Source: Roseburia lenta (GTDB lineage: Bacteria; Bacillota; Clostridia; Lachnospirales; Lachnospiraceae). From it: 64,000 bases of DNA. Position 1 is the stretch's first letter, and every line of letters starts with the position of its first letter. Below, in pieces: positions 23,391-32,540 of this stretch. The translations under genes and the position numbers were made by a program. The stretch covers positions 620,001 through 684,000 of the forward strand of contig NZ_JACOPG010000002.1 of NCBI RefSeq assembly GCF_014287435.1, written 5' to 3'. Under the pieces are notes generated by a model, which made no database searches, had not been told where the DNA came from, and saw nothing but the letters and a program-made list of their open reading frames with translations.

Positions 23391-24047
23391 ATGAGATTAA
23401 GAAATATTCCGGGCGCAGACGAAGTGATCGCCAGCAGCCCTTATTGTGTGCAGGATGCCGCTTCCCTTGCAGGAAACTGGCAATCTATTTTTCCGCAGAA
23501 ACAGCCACTCCATATCGAGATCGGTATGGGAAAAGGTCAGTTTATCATGGGCATGGCAAAGGCACACCCCGACATCAACTATCTTGGCATTGAGAAATAC
23601 ACCAGCGTCCTTTTACGCGCGGTGCAAAAGATGGAAGCCGAGGAAAGCCCGATCGACTCCTTACGCTTTCTCTGCTTTAACGCAGAGGACATTGCGGAGA
23701 TCTTTGCTCCGGGAGAAGTTGACCGAATCTATCTGAATTTCAGTGATCCCTGGCCAAAGGACCGGCATGCCAAGCGCCGCCTGACATCTTCTGCCTTTTT
23801 AGACCGCTATGACAAGATCCTGAAAAAGGGCGGTCACATCGAGTTTAAGACCGACAACCGCGACCTTTTCGACTTTTCTGTAGAAGAGATCGAAAATTCC
23901 AGCATCTGGCAGATCGATGCAAAGACCTATGATCTGCATCAGGATGCGTCCATGAACCCCGGTAACATCATGACTGAGTACGAGGAAAAGTTCTCCTCCA
24001 AGGGCAACCCGATCTGCAAACTGATCGCCAGCCGCATAGACGCCTAA
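23391..24047 (+). CDS. trmB: tRNA (guanine-N7-)-methyltransferase
   Basis: A 218-residue SAM-dependent methyltransferase that makes m7G46 in the tRNA variable loop. HIEIGMGKGQFIMGMAKAHP near residue 45 is the SAM loop, and YLGIEKYTSVLLRAVQK, YLNFSDPWPKDRHAKRRLTS near residue 114 and IEFKTDNRDLF are the classic TrmB signatures. Start ATG at 23391 has GGAG seven bases upstream; the frame begins six codons earlier without a better site. It converges on the G3E GTPase gene with a four-base overlap. Confidence 0.96.
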   Translation: MRLRNIPGADEVIASSPYCVQDAASLAGNWQSIFPQKQPLHIEIGMGKGQFIMGMAKAHPDINYLGIEKYTSVLLRAVQKMEAEESPIDSLRFLCFNAEDIAEIFAPGEVDRIYLNFSDPWPKDRHAKRRLTSSAFLDRYDKILKKGGHIEFKTDNRDLFDFSVEEIENSSIWQIDAKTYDLHQDASMNPGNIMTEYEEKFSSKGNPICKLIASRIDA

Positions 24048-24976
24048 GATAAATATTTATCAATTTTTTCCTCGACCAGATCCTGCCCGATCACGATCAC
24101 GACATCCTGTCCTGCCCCGATCGGTGCAAAACGGATCTGGTCTTTTGTCGCGTTGAGTTCGACCCACTTCTCATTCTGATCCAAAAAGAAGCCTTTGATA
24201 CGGAATACCTTGCCGCAGGATACATCTGCAAATACCTGCTTTACCAGAACTTCCAGCCGATCACGATCAAAGGCTTTATTCATATAATATAAAGAGGAAA
24301 ACTCGCCGCTGTCATCCACAAAGCGTTTCTCATAACTCTCGATACGATATCCACAATTAGCGATCTTCTCAAAATCTTTATCCACAAATTGCAAAACGCT
24401 CTTTCGGATAACTTCCTCTGAAAATCTGCGTTTGCACTGAATGCCCTCCATGGCTGCATTCAGATGTGCAATGGTCTCATCCATCTGTACCGGATCCGCC
24501 TCATCTGCATGGGAAAGCAGGATACAGCCTGCATTTGCCGCTTCACTTGCCAAGAGGTAATCGGCTGTCTCCGACAGGTCTTTTTCCAGTTTTGCATCCA
24601 CGATCGTGATCACATTGCCGATCTCATACCACTGGTCTAAAGGATCCTCACGCAGGGCATCAAAAAATTCATCCACATCATAGATCCCGGACGGCTCTAC
24701 GATCACCCGGTCATAACCGCACATACCCATGGCGATCAGTTTGGTGCGAAAGCGCCTGCGGTGACAGTCTGCGTCACATCCTCCGGCGATTATTTCCAAC
24801 TCACACTTTTCCCCTTCCAGATCCTGCAAAAGCATCATATCGACATTGATGGCACCATAGTCATTTTCCAGAATACCGATATTTAAGCCCTGACGCATAA
24901 GGTATCTGGCATATTCTTTGATAAAGGTTGTTTTCCCGGATCCCAGAAATCCGGTGATGAGATCGATTTTTACCAT
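24044..24976 (-). CDS. G3E GTPase, CobW/COG0523 family, variant motifs
   Basis: A 310-residue P-loop protein of the metal-handling CobW/HypB/UreG group. Walker A is GFLGSGKTT at residues 9-17, followed by ENDYG and EPSGI (G3-region). Most COG0523 members have a CxCC metal-binding motif at about this place. Here the segment reads GGCDADCHRRR (C67, C71, H72). The usual guanine-specifying NKxD is SHAD at 155-158. A C-terminal CobW_C-type domain follows. Such proteins hand metal ions to enzymes, but with both motifs altered the cargo and nucleotide are open. ATG overlaps the end of the MATE gene by seven bases, so the two are co-translated. Confidence 0.8.
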   Translation of the reverse strand: MVKIDLITGFLGSGKTTFIKEYARYLMRQGLNIGILENDYGAINVDMMLLQDLEGEKCELEIIAGGCDADCHRRRFRTKLIAMGMCGYDRVIVEPSGIYDVDEFFDALREDPLDQWYEIGNVITIVDAKLEKDLSETADYLLASEAANAGCILLSHADEADPVQMDETIAHLNAAMEGIQCKRRFSEEVIRKSVLQFVDKDFEKIANCGYRIESYEKRFVDDSGEFSSLYYMNKAFDRDRLEVLVKQVFADVSCGKVFRIKGFFLDQNEKWVELNATKDQIRFAPIGAGQDVVIVIGQDLVEEKIDKYLS

Positions 24977-26304
24977 AACTTCTCCTTTTTCTGCTTGCTG
25001 CGATGATACTTAAAGAGCACATAAATAACCATGAGCACGGCACCCAGCACAAAGGATGTCGGATAGGTCAGATACACGCCCATCACACCGTCGATACGCG
25101 ATGTCATGGTCCAGATCCAGATCACACGGAAAAGACAGAGCGAGATCAGGATGATCGCCATCGGTCCCATGGTATCTCCGGTTCCACGCAAAGCCCCTGC
25201 TAAGGAGTGAATCACGCCCAAAACACTGTAAAATGGGGCAAGTGCCCAGATGCACATAACACCGGATGTAATGACTTCCGGCTCCTTGGAAAAGGCGGAA
25301 ATAATCTGGGTATCAAAGCCTAACATAATGGCTGTCATCATCAGTGTATAGCATAAATTGATGACAAAGATCATGGCTGCACCCTGGAAAGCCCGCTTGC
25401 GCTTGCCTGCACCGATATTTTGTCCGACAAAAGTCGTCGCAGCCATGGAAAAACTGAGGATCGGCAGGATATTGAAGCCGTCTACCTTCATATAGGCGGA
25501 AAATCCTGCAACAACATTGGTTCCGTAAGCATTGACACCTGTCTGGATCAAAATGTTGGAAAAACTGATGACTGCATTCTGGATGGCAGCCGGAAGTCCG
25601 ATACGGACAACGCGCATCGCCCAATATTTATCCAGGCTGATGTCACGGAATACTACGCGATAAGGCGCATCCACTTTTGCCAGATAGCGGAATGCCAGAA
25701 TACTGCTGACGCCCTGACTGATGACCGTCGCGATCGCAGCCCCTTCCACGCCCATGCCAAATCCGCAAATCAGCAGAAAATCCAGAGCAATATTGACAAG
25801 GGATGAAACCACAAGATACTGAAGCGATTTTGTGGAATTTCCGACAGCATTTAGGATGGCTGCCAACATATTATAAAAGGTCATGAAGATCATGCCGCCA
25901 AAATAAATGCGCAGATACAGAACCGCCTCCGGCATCATATCTTCCGGTGTTCCCATGGCACGCAATAACTGCGGACAAAAGGCAACGCCAACCACTGTCG
26001 ATACCAGTCCCAGTACCACGGCAATCCCCAACATATTGTGGATCACATGGTGGAGTTCATCGTAACTTTTGGCACCATAGAACTGGGAGATCAAAATACC
26101 GCCTCCGGCGGATGCCCCCAGACAAAAGGCGATCAGAAAATAGGTCAACTGCCCGCTGGCGCCGACCGCCGCAAGTGCTGTCGCTCCTACATAATTACCA
26201 ACCACGAAAGAATCGACCGTGCTATACAACTGCTGCATGAAATTTCCCAATATCAAGGGGATCGCATATATGATAATGGATTTAATAATTTTACCTTCTG
26301 TCAT
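24970..26304 (-). CDS. MATE family efflux transporter
   Basis: A 444-residue membrane protein with about twelve hydrophobic segments and the internal duplication of the multidrug and toxin extrusion family. YAIPLILGNFMQQLYSTVDS, ALAAVGASGQLTYFLIAFC and GISAG-like ASAGGGILISQFYGAK are the standard N-terminal features, and the second half repeats with QNAVISFSNILIQTGVNAYG and MAATTFVGQNIGAGKR. It exports small molecules with sodium or proton coupling. Substrate unknown. It is followed by the G3E GTPase with overlap and preceded by a Gfo/Idh oxidoreductase 7 bases away, so the three genes probably form one operon. Confidence 0.9.
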   Translation of the reverse strand: MTEGKIIKSIIIYAIPLILGNFMQQLYSTVDSFVVGNYVGATALAAVGASGQLTYFLIAFCLGASAGGGILISQFYGAKSYDELHHVIHNMLGIAVVLGLVSTVVGVAFCPQLLRAMGTPEDMMPEAVLYLRIYFGGMIFMTFYNMLAAILNAVGNSTKSLQYLVVSSLVNIALDFLLICGFGMGVEGAAIATVISQGVSSILAFRYLAKVDAPYRVVFRDISLDKYWAMRVVRIGLPAAIQNAVISFSNILIQTGVNAYGTNVVAGFSAYMKVDGFNILPILSFSMAATTFVGQNIGAGKRKRAFQGAAMIFVINLCYTLMMTAIMLGFDTQIISAFSKEPEVITSGVMCIWALAPFYSVLGVIHSLAGALRGTGDTMGPMAIILISLCLFRVIWIWTMTSRIDGVMGVYLTYPTSFVLGAVLMVIYVLFKYHRSKQKKEKLW

Positions 26305-26310
26305 GATTTC

Positions 26311-27288
26311 CTACTCTAATTCTGTATATTCCAGTCCGATCTGCTTACGGATCCGGTCTAAAATGTGCATTACATCGGATGTCGCCTGCAGCGGCACCAT
26401 CTTACTTTCCAGCCTGCCTGCCCGGATATCCTCTGCCACGGCGTCAAATTCATCCAGATAAGAATTGATGCGCGGTCCCGGACCCTTAAACACTTCTTTA
26501 TGAAAGATGTTCTTTTTATAAGTAACTTGATTGGTCGCATGATAAAAAGACGCTTGAATCTTACCCTTTTCTCCGCTGATGGTCATCTTTTCCAGCCCCT
26601 TCATATCCACGATAGACGCGGAGATCCTGGCAGTCAGTCCATTTTCAAAGGTCAGCATCACATCCTCGCCATAATCGATACCATTCTCGATCGTACCGCT
26701 GCTCTCGATTTTTACCGGATAGCCCCACAAACGATAAGCATAGGTGATCGGATAGATCGTGATGTCCAAAAGGGCACCGCCGGCACGCTTTGGATCCGAC
26801 ACACGTGGTGCATATTTGACAGACTTCATATGATAAGTGAAGTTGGCATCCGTCACCTTTCCCAGTTTGTCCTCCATCAACCATAATTTGACCTGATTGG
26901 CAGCCGGAGAGAACCAGGTCCACATGGCTTCTGCCAGATAGACTTTCTTTTCCCTTGCAAGCGCGATCAGACTGTCGGTCTCCTCCGCTGTGACCGTAAA
27001 CGCCTTTTCACACAATACCGGCTTGCCCAGTTCCAGAGCCTCTTTGACATAACGGAAATGCGCATTGTGGGGTGTCACGACATAGACGCCCTCCACACCA
27101 TCTGCTAAAATGGCTTCCTCGGCGCTCCCATATGCCTTGCAATGGAACTCCTCCGCAAAAGCCTTGGCATTATCCATATTTCTGGTATAGCAGGAGACGA
27201 TCTCATGTCTGCCACTGGCAAGCAACTGCCCTGCCACCTGATGTCCCAATTTCCCCGTTCCGATAAAACACCATCTAAACTTTTCCAT
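26311..27288 (-). CDS. Gfo/Idh/MocA family oxidoreductase
   Basis: A 325-residue NAD(P)-dependent dehydrogenase. WCFIGTGKLGHQVAGQLLAS is the Rossmann GxGxxG start. VYVVTPHNAHFRYVKEALEL with KPVLCEKAFTVTAEE gives the EKxxxxT motif with the catalytic Lys. The C-terminal half is the alpha/beta substrate domain (GALLDITIYPITYAYRLWG). It belongs to the dihydrodiol-dehydrogenase-like subgroup. These enzymes oxidise or reduce sugars or related polyols; the precise substrate is unknown. AGGAGG precedes the ATG. First gene of the probable operon with the MATE transporter and G3E GTPase. Confidence 0.9.
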   Translation of the reverse strand: MEKFRWCFIGTGKLGHQVAGQLLASGRHEIVSCYTRNMDNAKAFAEEFHCKAYGSAEEAILADGVEGVYVVTPHNAHFRYVKEALELGKPVLCEKAFTVTAEETDSLIALAREKKVYLAEAMWTWFSPAANQVKLWLMEDKLGKVTDANFTYHMKSVKYAPRVSDPKRAGGALLDITIYPITYAYRLWGYPVKIESSGTIENGIDYGEDVMLTFENGLTARISASIVDMKGLEKMTISGEKGKIQASFYHATNQVTYKKNIFHKEVFKGPGPRINSYLDEFDAVAEDIRAGRLESKMVPLQATSDVMHILDRIRKQIGLEYTELE

Positions 27289-27380
27289 GAAAAACCTCCT
27301 GTATTATAAAATGATAAAGAAAAAAGTGCTGTTTCTATCAGCACCCCATCAACTATAAGATCCCCTCATAAAATACGAAA

Positions 27381-27451
27381 AGCAGGATACGGGAGTCGAA
27401 CCCGCCTATCCAGCTTGGGAAGCTGGCGCCCTACCGATAGACTAATCCTGC
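27381..27451 (-). tRNA. tRNA-Gly (CCC)
   Basis: A 71-base cloverleaf without encoded CCA, acceptor strands GCAGGAT and ATCCTGC, discriminator T, T arm GGGTTCGACTCCC. The anticodon stem CCAGC/GCTGG encloses TTCCCAA, giving the anticodon CCC. A TATAAT box (complement of 27480-27485) lies upstream. Confidence 0.93.
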
Positions 27452-27572
27452 CTGTGTTACCAATCTTGGTACAAATAACATTATAGCACGCTGCAAAAAT
27501 TAAGAAAAGCATGGGAAGGATCTTTTTTTGAAATTTCCTGCCAAAGCACACAAGCATAATTTATGCATAAAA

Positions 27573-27600
27573 TAAGAGAAAGCCCGGAGACTTTCTCTTA
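27573..27600 (-). terminator. Terminator after araD
   Basis: TAAGAGAAAG at 27573-27582 is the perfect complement of CTTTCTCTTA at 27591-27600, followed on the minus strand by TTTT within an AT-rich run. It is about 130 bases after the araD stop. The 275-base gap between the tRNA and araD shows nothing else. Confidence 0.7.
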
Positions 27601-27727
27601 TATGAAATGCTGTTTTTATATTCCTTACTTCTATCGGTCTTTTCACTGCCTTAAGATCTGTAAATGCCTGCGAAAATCCTTTCGCTGTCTCAGCAAAGAC
27701 TTAAAACACCTGATCTAGTGTGCAAGA

Positions 27728-28423
27728 CTATTTTTGTCCGTAGTAGGCGTTTGCTCCATGTTTGCGATAGTAGTGCTTATCCTGCAATTCTACCGGTGCC
27801 GGAGCAACCTTTGGATTGATCATCTCACAATTTGCCGCCATTTTTGCAACTTCTTCCAAAACGACTGCATTGTGTACTGCCTCATGTGCATCTTTGCCCC
27901 ATGTAAATGGTCCGTGGTTCTTGCAAAGAACCGCAGGCGTTGCGATATAGTCGATGCCCTGTCTCTCAAACTCATCAGCGATCAGGATTCCTGTGTTGAG
28001 TTCGTAAGCCTCATCGATCTCCTCCTTAGTCAAGTTGCGGACACATGGAACGTCTTTGTAAATATAGTCTGCATGGGTCGTACCGTAGCAAGGAATATTT
28101 CTTCCTGCCTGCGCCCAAGATGTCGCCCAGGTAGAGTGGGTATGCACGATACCGCCAATATCCGGGAAACGGTTGTAAAGTACCATGTGGGTCGCCGTAT
28201 CGGAAGAAGGGTTGTACTTGCCCTCAACCTTATTGCCCTGCAAATCCACAACGACCATATCTTCCGGTGTCAGTTTGTCATAATCTACACCGCTCGGCTT
28301 GATTACAAAAAGTCCTGCCTCCCTGTCGATACCACTGACATTGCCCCAGGTAAATGTCACCAACTGATATTTTGGCAAAAGCATATTTGCCTCATAAACT
28401 TCTCTTTTTAATTGCTCTAACAT
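27728..28423 (-). CDS. araD: L-ribulose-5-phosphate 4-epimerase
   Basis: A 231-residue class II aldolase-fold epimerase converting L-ribulose 5-phosphate to D-xylulose 5-phosphate. [20 protein letters not shown] starts the domain. Zinc ligands are in [13 protein letters not shown] (two His near residue 95) and a third His is expected in [14 protein letters not shown] near residue 170. The KPSGVDYD phosphate loop is present. It lies 27 bases after the FGGY kinase gene, giving the last two steps of L-arabinose or L-ribulose use in one operon. L-arabinose isomerase (araA) is not in the window. Confidence 0.95.
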   Translation of the reverse strand: MLEQLKREVYEANMLLPKYQLVTFTWGNVSGIDREAGLFVIKPSGVDYDKLTPEDMVVVDLQGNKVEGKYNPSSDTATHMVLYNRFPDIGGIVHTHSTWATSWAQAGRNIPCYGTTHADYIYKDVPCVRNLTKEEIDEAYELNTGILIADEFERQGIDYIATPAVLCKNHGPFTWGKDAHEAVHNAVVLEEVAKMAANCEMINPKVAPAPVELQDKHYYRKHGANAYYGQK

Positions 28424-28450
28424 AAGATCCTCACCTCATTTTGTCAAAAA

Positions 28451-30043
28451 TTACAGTTTCTCTACCGCTGTCTGCTCTACTGCGATCGCATCCTTAAAGA
28501 TCTTGGCATATGCATCAAAGCCCTCTACGTCCTTTGGATCCGGGTCAACGGATGAGCCAACCGCATCTGCAAAGACACGATCTGCCAGATAATCGGCAAG
28601 TGTCTCCCCTGCTTCCTTATTGACCAGATAGGCTGCCAGAAGTGCCATGCCCCAAGGACCGCCTTCGCCTGCCGTCTCCATAACAGAAACCGGTGTATCC
28701 AGTGCTGCTGCCAGATAATTCTGGGCTACGCCCTTGGTCTTAAAGATACCGCCATGTCCATAGATAGCGTCGATCTCAACCTTTTCTTCCTGTAAAAGCA
28801 GATCCATGCCGACTTTCAAAGCACCGAAACTTGCATACAGATGAGACCGCATGAAGTTTGCCAGTGTAAACCTGCTCTCCGGAGTCCGTACGAACATCGG
28901 ACGTCCCTCTACGCAGTTCATGATATTTTCGCCGGACAAAAATCCATAGGAAAGCAATCCGCCGCAATCCGGGTCTGCCTCCAAGGACTTGCGATAAAGC
29001 GTACCATATAATTCATCCCCGGACACCTTTACACCAAAAGTATCTAAGACTTCGCCACATAATCCAACCCATGCATTCAGGTCACTTGTGCAGTTGTTGG
29101 CATGTACCATGGCAACCAGACTTCCGTCCGGTGTCGTTACCATGTCAATCTGTGGGTAGTATTTGGTAAGTTCCTTATCCAGAACCACCATGGCAAATAC
29201 GGATGTTCCGGCGGAAACATTACCTGTACGCTGTTTGACGCTATTGGTCGCAGCCATGCCCGTTCCGGCATCTCCTTCCGGTGGAGCGATCGGAATGCCT
29301 GCCTCTAATTCACCGCTTGGATCCAAGAGTTTTGCACCTTCTGCAGTAAGACTTCCTGCACTTTCTCCGGCAAGACGAATCTCCGGTAAAATATCTGCCA
29401 GATGCCATGCAAAGTGGCGGTCTGCGATCAGATCTTCAAACTTATCCATCATGACGGCATCGTACTGCTTTGTCTTAGGATCAATCGGGAACATACCGGA
29501 TGCATCACCGACACCCAGCACCTTCTCCCCTGTCATGCGCCAGTGGATATAGCCAGCCAGCGTCGTAAAGAAAGCAAGGTCTTTTACATGGTCTTCGCCG
29601 TTTAAGATCGCCTGATACAAATGCGAGATACTCCAGCGCTCCGGGATATTGTATGAAAACAGTTGACTCAATTCTGCGGCAGCCGGACCGGTCGTAGAAT
29701 TTCTCCATGTCCGAAATGGCACCAGCAGATTTCCGTCTTTATCAAATGCCAGATATCCATGCATCATGGCAGAAAAACCAAGTGCAGCAACTTTTGTCAA
29801 TTTCACATCATATTTGTCTGCCACATCTTTTTTCAGATTGGCATAGGCATCCTGCAAACCTGCCCAGATCTCATCATCATGGTAGGTCCAGAAACCATTT
29901 TCCAGACGGTTCTCCCAGATATGGTCCCCACTTGCGATCGGCTTGTGCGCCTCATCGATTAGCACTGCCTTAATTCTCGTCGAACCAAATTCAATTCCGA
30001 GGATTGCCTTTCCACCGGCAATCAATTCCCCTATGTTTCCCAT
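28451..30043 (-). CDS. FGGY family carbohydrate kinase, probable ribulokinase
   Basis: A 530-residue ATP-dependent sugar kinase. [18 protein letters not shown] near residue 14 is the N-terminal phosphate-binding loop, and [29 protein letters not shown] and [20 protein letters not shown] give the FGGY actin-like ATPase core. Because it heads an operon with araD it most likely phosphorylates L-ribulose, although it is from a Clostridia-specific subgroup distinct from E. coli AraB and might act on a related ketose. GGAGG stands before the ATG. Confidence 0.83.
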   Translation of the reverse strand: MGNIGELIAGGKAILGIEFGSTRIKAVLIDEAHKPIASGDHIWENRLENGFWTYHDDEIWAGLQDAYANLKKDVADKYDVKLTKVAALGFSAMMHGYLAFDKDGNLLVPFRTWRNSTTGPAAAELSQLFSYNIPERWSISHLYQAILNGEDHVKDLAFFTTLAGYIHWRMTGEKVLGVGDASGMFPIDPKTKQYDAVMMDKFEDLIADRHFAWHLADILPEIRLAGESAGSLTAEGAKLLDPSGELEAGIPIAPPEGDAGTGMAATNSVKQRTGNVSAGTSVFAMVVLDKELTKYYPQIDMVTTPDGSLVAMVHANNCTSDLNAWVGLCGEVLDTFGVKVSGDELYGTLYRKSLEADPDCGGLLSYGFLSGENIMNCVEGRPMFVRTPESRFTLANFMRSHLYASFGALKVGMDLLLQEEKVEIDAIYGHGGIFKTKGVAQNYLAAALDTPVSVMETAGEGGPWGMALLAAYLVNKEAGETLADYLADRVFADAVGSSVDPDPKDVEGFDAYAKIFKDAIAVEQTAVEKL

Positions 30044-30115
30044 AAGTACCTCCTCAAATTATTTAAAATTATACAAGGCTCTGTTATAAGACCTATGATC
30101 CTTATTCTGCATTTA

Positions 30116-30146
30116 GTATAGCATTGCCGGTTTTTTTCCACTATAC
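30116..30146. promoter_or_regulatory. Possible operator upstream of the kinase-araD operon
   Basis: GTATAG at 30116-30121 is complementary to CTATAC at 30141-30146. The left arm overlaps a minus-strand TATACT that could be the -10 box of the operon. The arms are short, so this is only a candidate. The rest of 30044-30274 shows no gene. Confidence 0.3.
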
Positions 30147-30274
30147 GTTTATTAACGAATTTAGTTCACTTTTTTATCGCACTGGTCTGGAGATCCTCTG
30201 CCGACCGACAGGGAGATTTTTGGAAAATAAAAAAGCGCCAAACCTAGACATTTCTAAGTCCGACACTCTTCAAA

Positions 30275-30347
30275 TGCGCGATCAGGGGTTCGAACCCTGG
30301 ACACCCTGATTAAGAGTCAGGTGCTCTGCCAGCTGAGCTAATCGCGC
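30275..30347 (-). tRNA. tRNA-Lys (CTT)
   Basis: A 73-base cloverleaf without encoded CCA. Acceptor strands GCGCGAT and ATCGCGC, discriminator A, D arm GCTCAGCTGGCAGAGC, T arm AGGGTTCGAACCCCT. The anticodon stem CTGA/TCAG encloses CTCTTAA, giving anticodon CTT. Confidence 0.94.
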
Positions 30348-30486
30348 ATATACTTGTCTGTCGTTCCTGACGACAAAAAATATATTACTACGACTCGATG
30401 AAAAAAGCAAGTACTTTTTTCATTTTTTTCTAAATAAATTTTGATTTCTCAAATTTGATAAAAATATATTTATATGCCATTCAAAA

Positions 30487-30514
30487 AGGAGCCGTGATTT
30501 CGCATCACGACCCC
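30487..30514 (-). terminator. Terminator after the acidic membrane protein gene
   Basis: On the minus strand GGGGTCGTGAT and ATCACGGCTCC pair (one G-T pair) around a short loop and are followed by five T. It is 10 to 35 bases after the stop codon. Confidence 0.75.
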
Positions 30515-30521
30515 TGATTTT

Positions 30522-31796
30522 TTACATATTTGCAAATAAGGCTGCGATCTCATCCGGTGACAAGACCTTATTCGGATCTGACAAATCCGGCATTGGTGGC
30601 TTTTCTTCAGCGGCAGGCTCCGGCATTGGTTCCGGCTCTGCTATAGCATCCAGATCTGGCAGATCGTCTGCACTTTCTGTATATTCCTCAAGATCCGGCA
30701 GATCCAGATCATCCAACTCGTCCAGACTTGGCAGATCATCTACAGATGGCATGTCCTCCATGACAGGTACTTCTTCTGTCTCCCCTGCCTCTTCTTCGAT
30801 CGCCTCAGCCTCCTCGGCTGCGACCGGTCCCTCATCGACCATCGGAGCATCCTCCTCGATCACGGTCTCATCCTGACGCATTTCCTCTGTATCCGATGCA
30901 AGGCTTGCAAGCATGGCATCGATCTCTGCCTGCGAGATCTCTCCGCCATTGTCAACAGGCTCTGCCTCCGGTGCGGCTGTCACTTCTTCTGCTTCCTCCG
31001 GCATTTCAACCGCTTCTTCTATGATCGGTTCGGCTACGGATTCTTCTATTACAGGTTCTTCCACAGTCTCTTGTGCAAGAGTTTCCTCGGCTGCTGCAAA
31101 AGCATCATCCTCTACCGGCTCCTCCGGAATCGGTGCTTGTGCTTCCGCTGCCGGGCTTTCTGCTACCGGACTTGCCGCCGGCTGTGCTGCCTGACGGAGT
31201 TCCAGATCGGAAATCTCCTGCTTCATCTGCTCCAATGCCTGATGCAGGGCAGCAAACTGATCCTGCATTCCCTGATTATTAGCCACAAGTTCTTCTCTCG
31301 TCTGCTGCAAGAGTGTCTCCTGCTGGCGAAGAAGGGCATCATTATTGTCTGCCAGTTTTTCCTCAAATCCAAACACGCGCTGAATCAGTTCATCATTGGC
31401 ATTCATAAGCGCGTCTGCATTTTCCTTACTTCTGGAAATCGTTACCTTTGCAACTGCCTTTTGTGCTGTGATAATATCTTCCGCCGGAAAATTCGTATTT
31501 TCCTCTAACTGGTTCAGGCGTTCGTTCAACTCATCAAAGTATTTTCTCTGTGCAAGATAAGATGCCTTTTGCGCCTTATAGATGTCCTCGTAATCCAGTC
31601 TCTCTTTTTCTTTATTTTTCTGGCTCAGTTCGATGATCGATAAAACAAGAAAGAAGAGAACCGCCACCATACAAATGGCAACAATCAGTAAAACCGGAAA
31701 ATTGCCTTTGGCGTGTATCATAAAGTAAATTTCCAACAAGAGAAATAATGCCTCGATCACACTGGCAAAAGCAATGGTAATTTTTTCTTTTTTCAT
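30522..31796 (-). CDS. Membrane-anchored coiled-coil protein with FliM-like motifs in an acidic tail
   Basis: A 424-residue protein with no assigned family. Residues 1-58 hold two hydrophobic helices (ASVIEALFLLLEIYFMI and VLLIVAICMVAVLFFLVLSI). Residues 60-215 are Gln/Glu-rich and strongly predicted to be a coiled coil. The last 200 residues are acidic, rich in Glu, Ala and Pro, with a low-complexity composition. Inside that tail, ISQAEIDAMLASL near residue 284 is almost the same as the CheY-binding N-terminus of FliM (LSQAEIDALLNG), and the protein ends LSPDEIAALFANM, a second version. This suggests docking to a response regulator or motor component (inference). ATG at 31796 follows GGGGGA; a longer frame starts at 31874. 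Confidence 0.6.
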   Translation of the reverse strand: MKKEKITIAFASVIEALFLLLEIYFMIHAKGNFPVLLIVAICMVAVLFFLVLSIIELSQKNKEKERLDYEDIYKAQKASYLAQRKYFDELNERLNQLEENTNFPAEDIITAQKAVAKVTISRSKENADALMNANDELIQRVFGFEEKLADNNDALLRQQETLLQQTREELVANNQGMQDQFAALHQALEQMKQEISDLELRQAAQPAASPVAESPAAEAQAPIPEEPVEDDAFAAAEETLAQETVEEPVIEESVAEPIIEEAVEMPEEAEEVTAAPEAEPVDNGGEISQAEIDAMLASLASDTEEMRQDETVIEEDAPMVDEGPVAAEEAEAIEEEAGETEEVPVMEDMPSVDDLPSLDELDDLDLPDLEEYTESADDLPDLDAIAEPEPMPEPAAEEKPPMPDLSDPNKVLSPDEIAALFANM

Positions 31797-31889
31797 GAAT
31801 GTCCCCCGTTTTCCTCTATTAAGACATATTTGTACATTTAAAGACATTATACCCTGTCTTGCCAAACTTTCCAATAGAAAAACGGATGA

Positions 31890-32516
31890 CTAATCTAAAA
31901 ACTGCTGCATTTCTGACCAATCAATCTTCTTATCTTTAAAATAGTACTCTTTATCATGGTCGTTGATCTGTCGAACGACACGGCATGGCGTACCCATTGC
32001 TACCGAATTGGACGGAATATCCTTGGTTACGACACTACTGGCACCGATCACGACATTGTCCCCGATCGTAACACCCGGCACAACGATAACACCGGCTCCC
32101 AGCCAGCAATTCTCCCCGATATGAATCGGCATATTGTACTGGATGCCATGTTTGCGCAATTCCGGCAGCATAGGATGTCCTGCAGTCGCCAAAACGACAT
32201 TTGGTCCAAAGAGAGTATGGCTGCCTACATAGATATGGGTATCATCTACACAGGTCAAGCCGAAATTTGCGTAAACTCCGTCTCCAAAATGTACATGTTT
32301 GCCGCCCCAATTTGCATGAAAAGGCGGTTCTATGTAACAATCTTTTCCCACATCTCCCATCATTTCCTTCATGATAGCATTGCGCTTATCCATTTCCGAC
32401 GGTCTGGTCTGGTTGAAATCATACAAACGATCCAGGCATACCATCTGTTCTTCCATAACGCTGTCATCGTTCGGATCATATAACTTTCCATTGTGCATAT
32501 TGTCTCTTTGTTCCAT
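31890..32516 (-). CDS. Sugar O-acetyltransferase (maltose/galactoside type)
   Basis: A 208-residue left-handed beta-helix acetyltransferase of the LacA/Maa group, which moves acetyl from acetyl-CoA to a sugar 6-hydroxyl. An N-terminal Mac domain (DRLYDFNQTRPSEMDKRN) is followed by hexapeptide repeats. FHANWGGKHVHFGDGVYANF leads to the catalytic His in ATAGHPM near residue 112, and GENCWLGAGVIVVPGVTIGD and VVTKDIPSNSVAMGTPCRVV complete the family pattern. A good GGAGG lies upstream. It follows the GGDEF protein gene by 25 bases and may share its transcript. Confidence 0.92.
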   Translation of the reverse strand: MEQRDNMHNGKLYDPNDDSVMEEQMVCLDRLYDFNQTRPSEMDKRNAIMKEMMGDVGKDCYIEPPFHANWGGKHVHFGDGVYANFGLTCVDDTHIYVGSHTLFGPNVVLATAGHPMLPELRKHGIQYNMPIHIGENCWLGAGVIVVPGVTIGDNVVIGASSVVTKDIPSNSVAMGTPCRVVRQINDHDKEYYFKDKKIDWSEMQQFLD

Positions 32517-32540
32517 TTATAAAACCCTCCTTTAACTTTT

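Noticed and set aside
27734-28411. 225-codon open frame on the plus strand over araD
   Set aside because: It is antisense to the well-recognised epimerase gene and contains no family motif.
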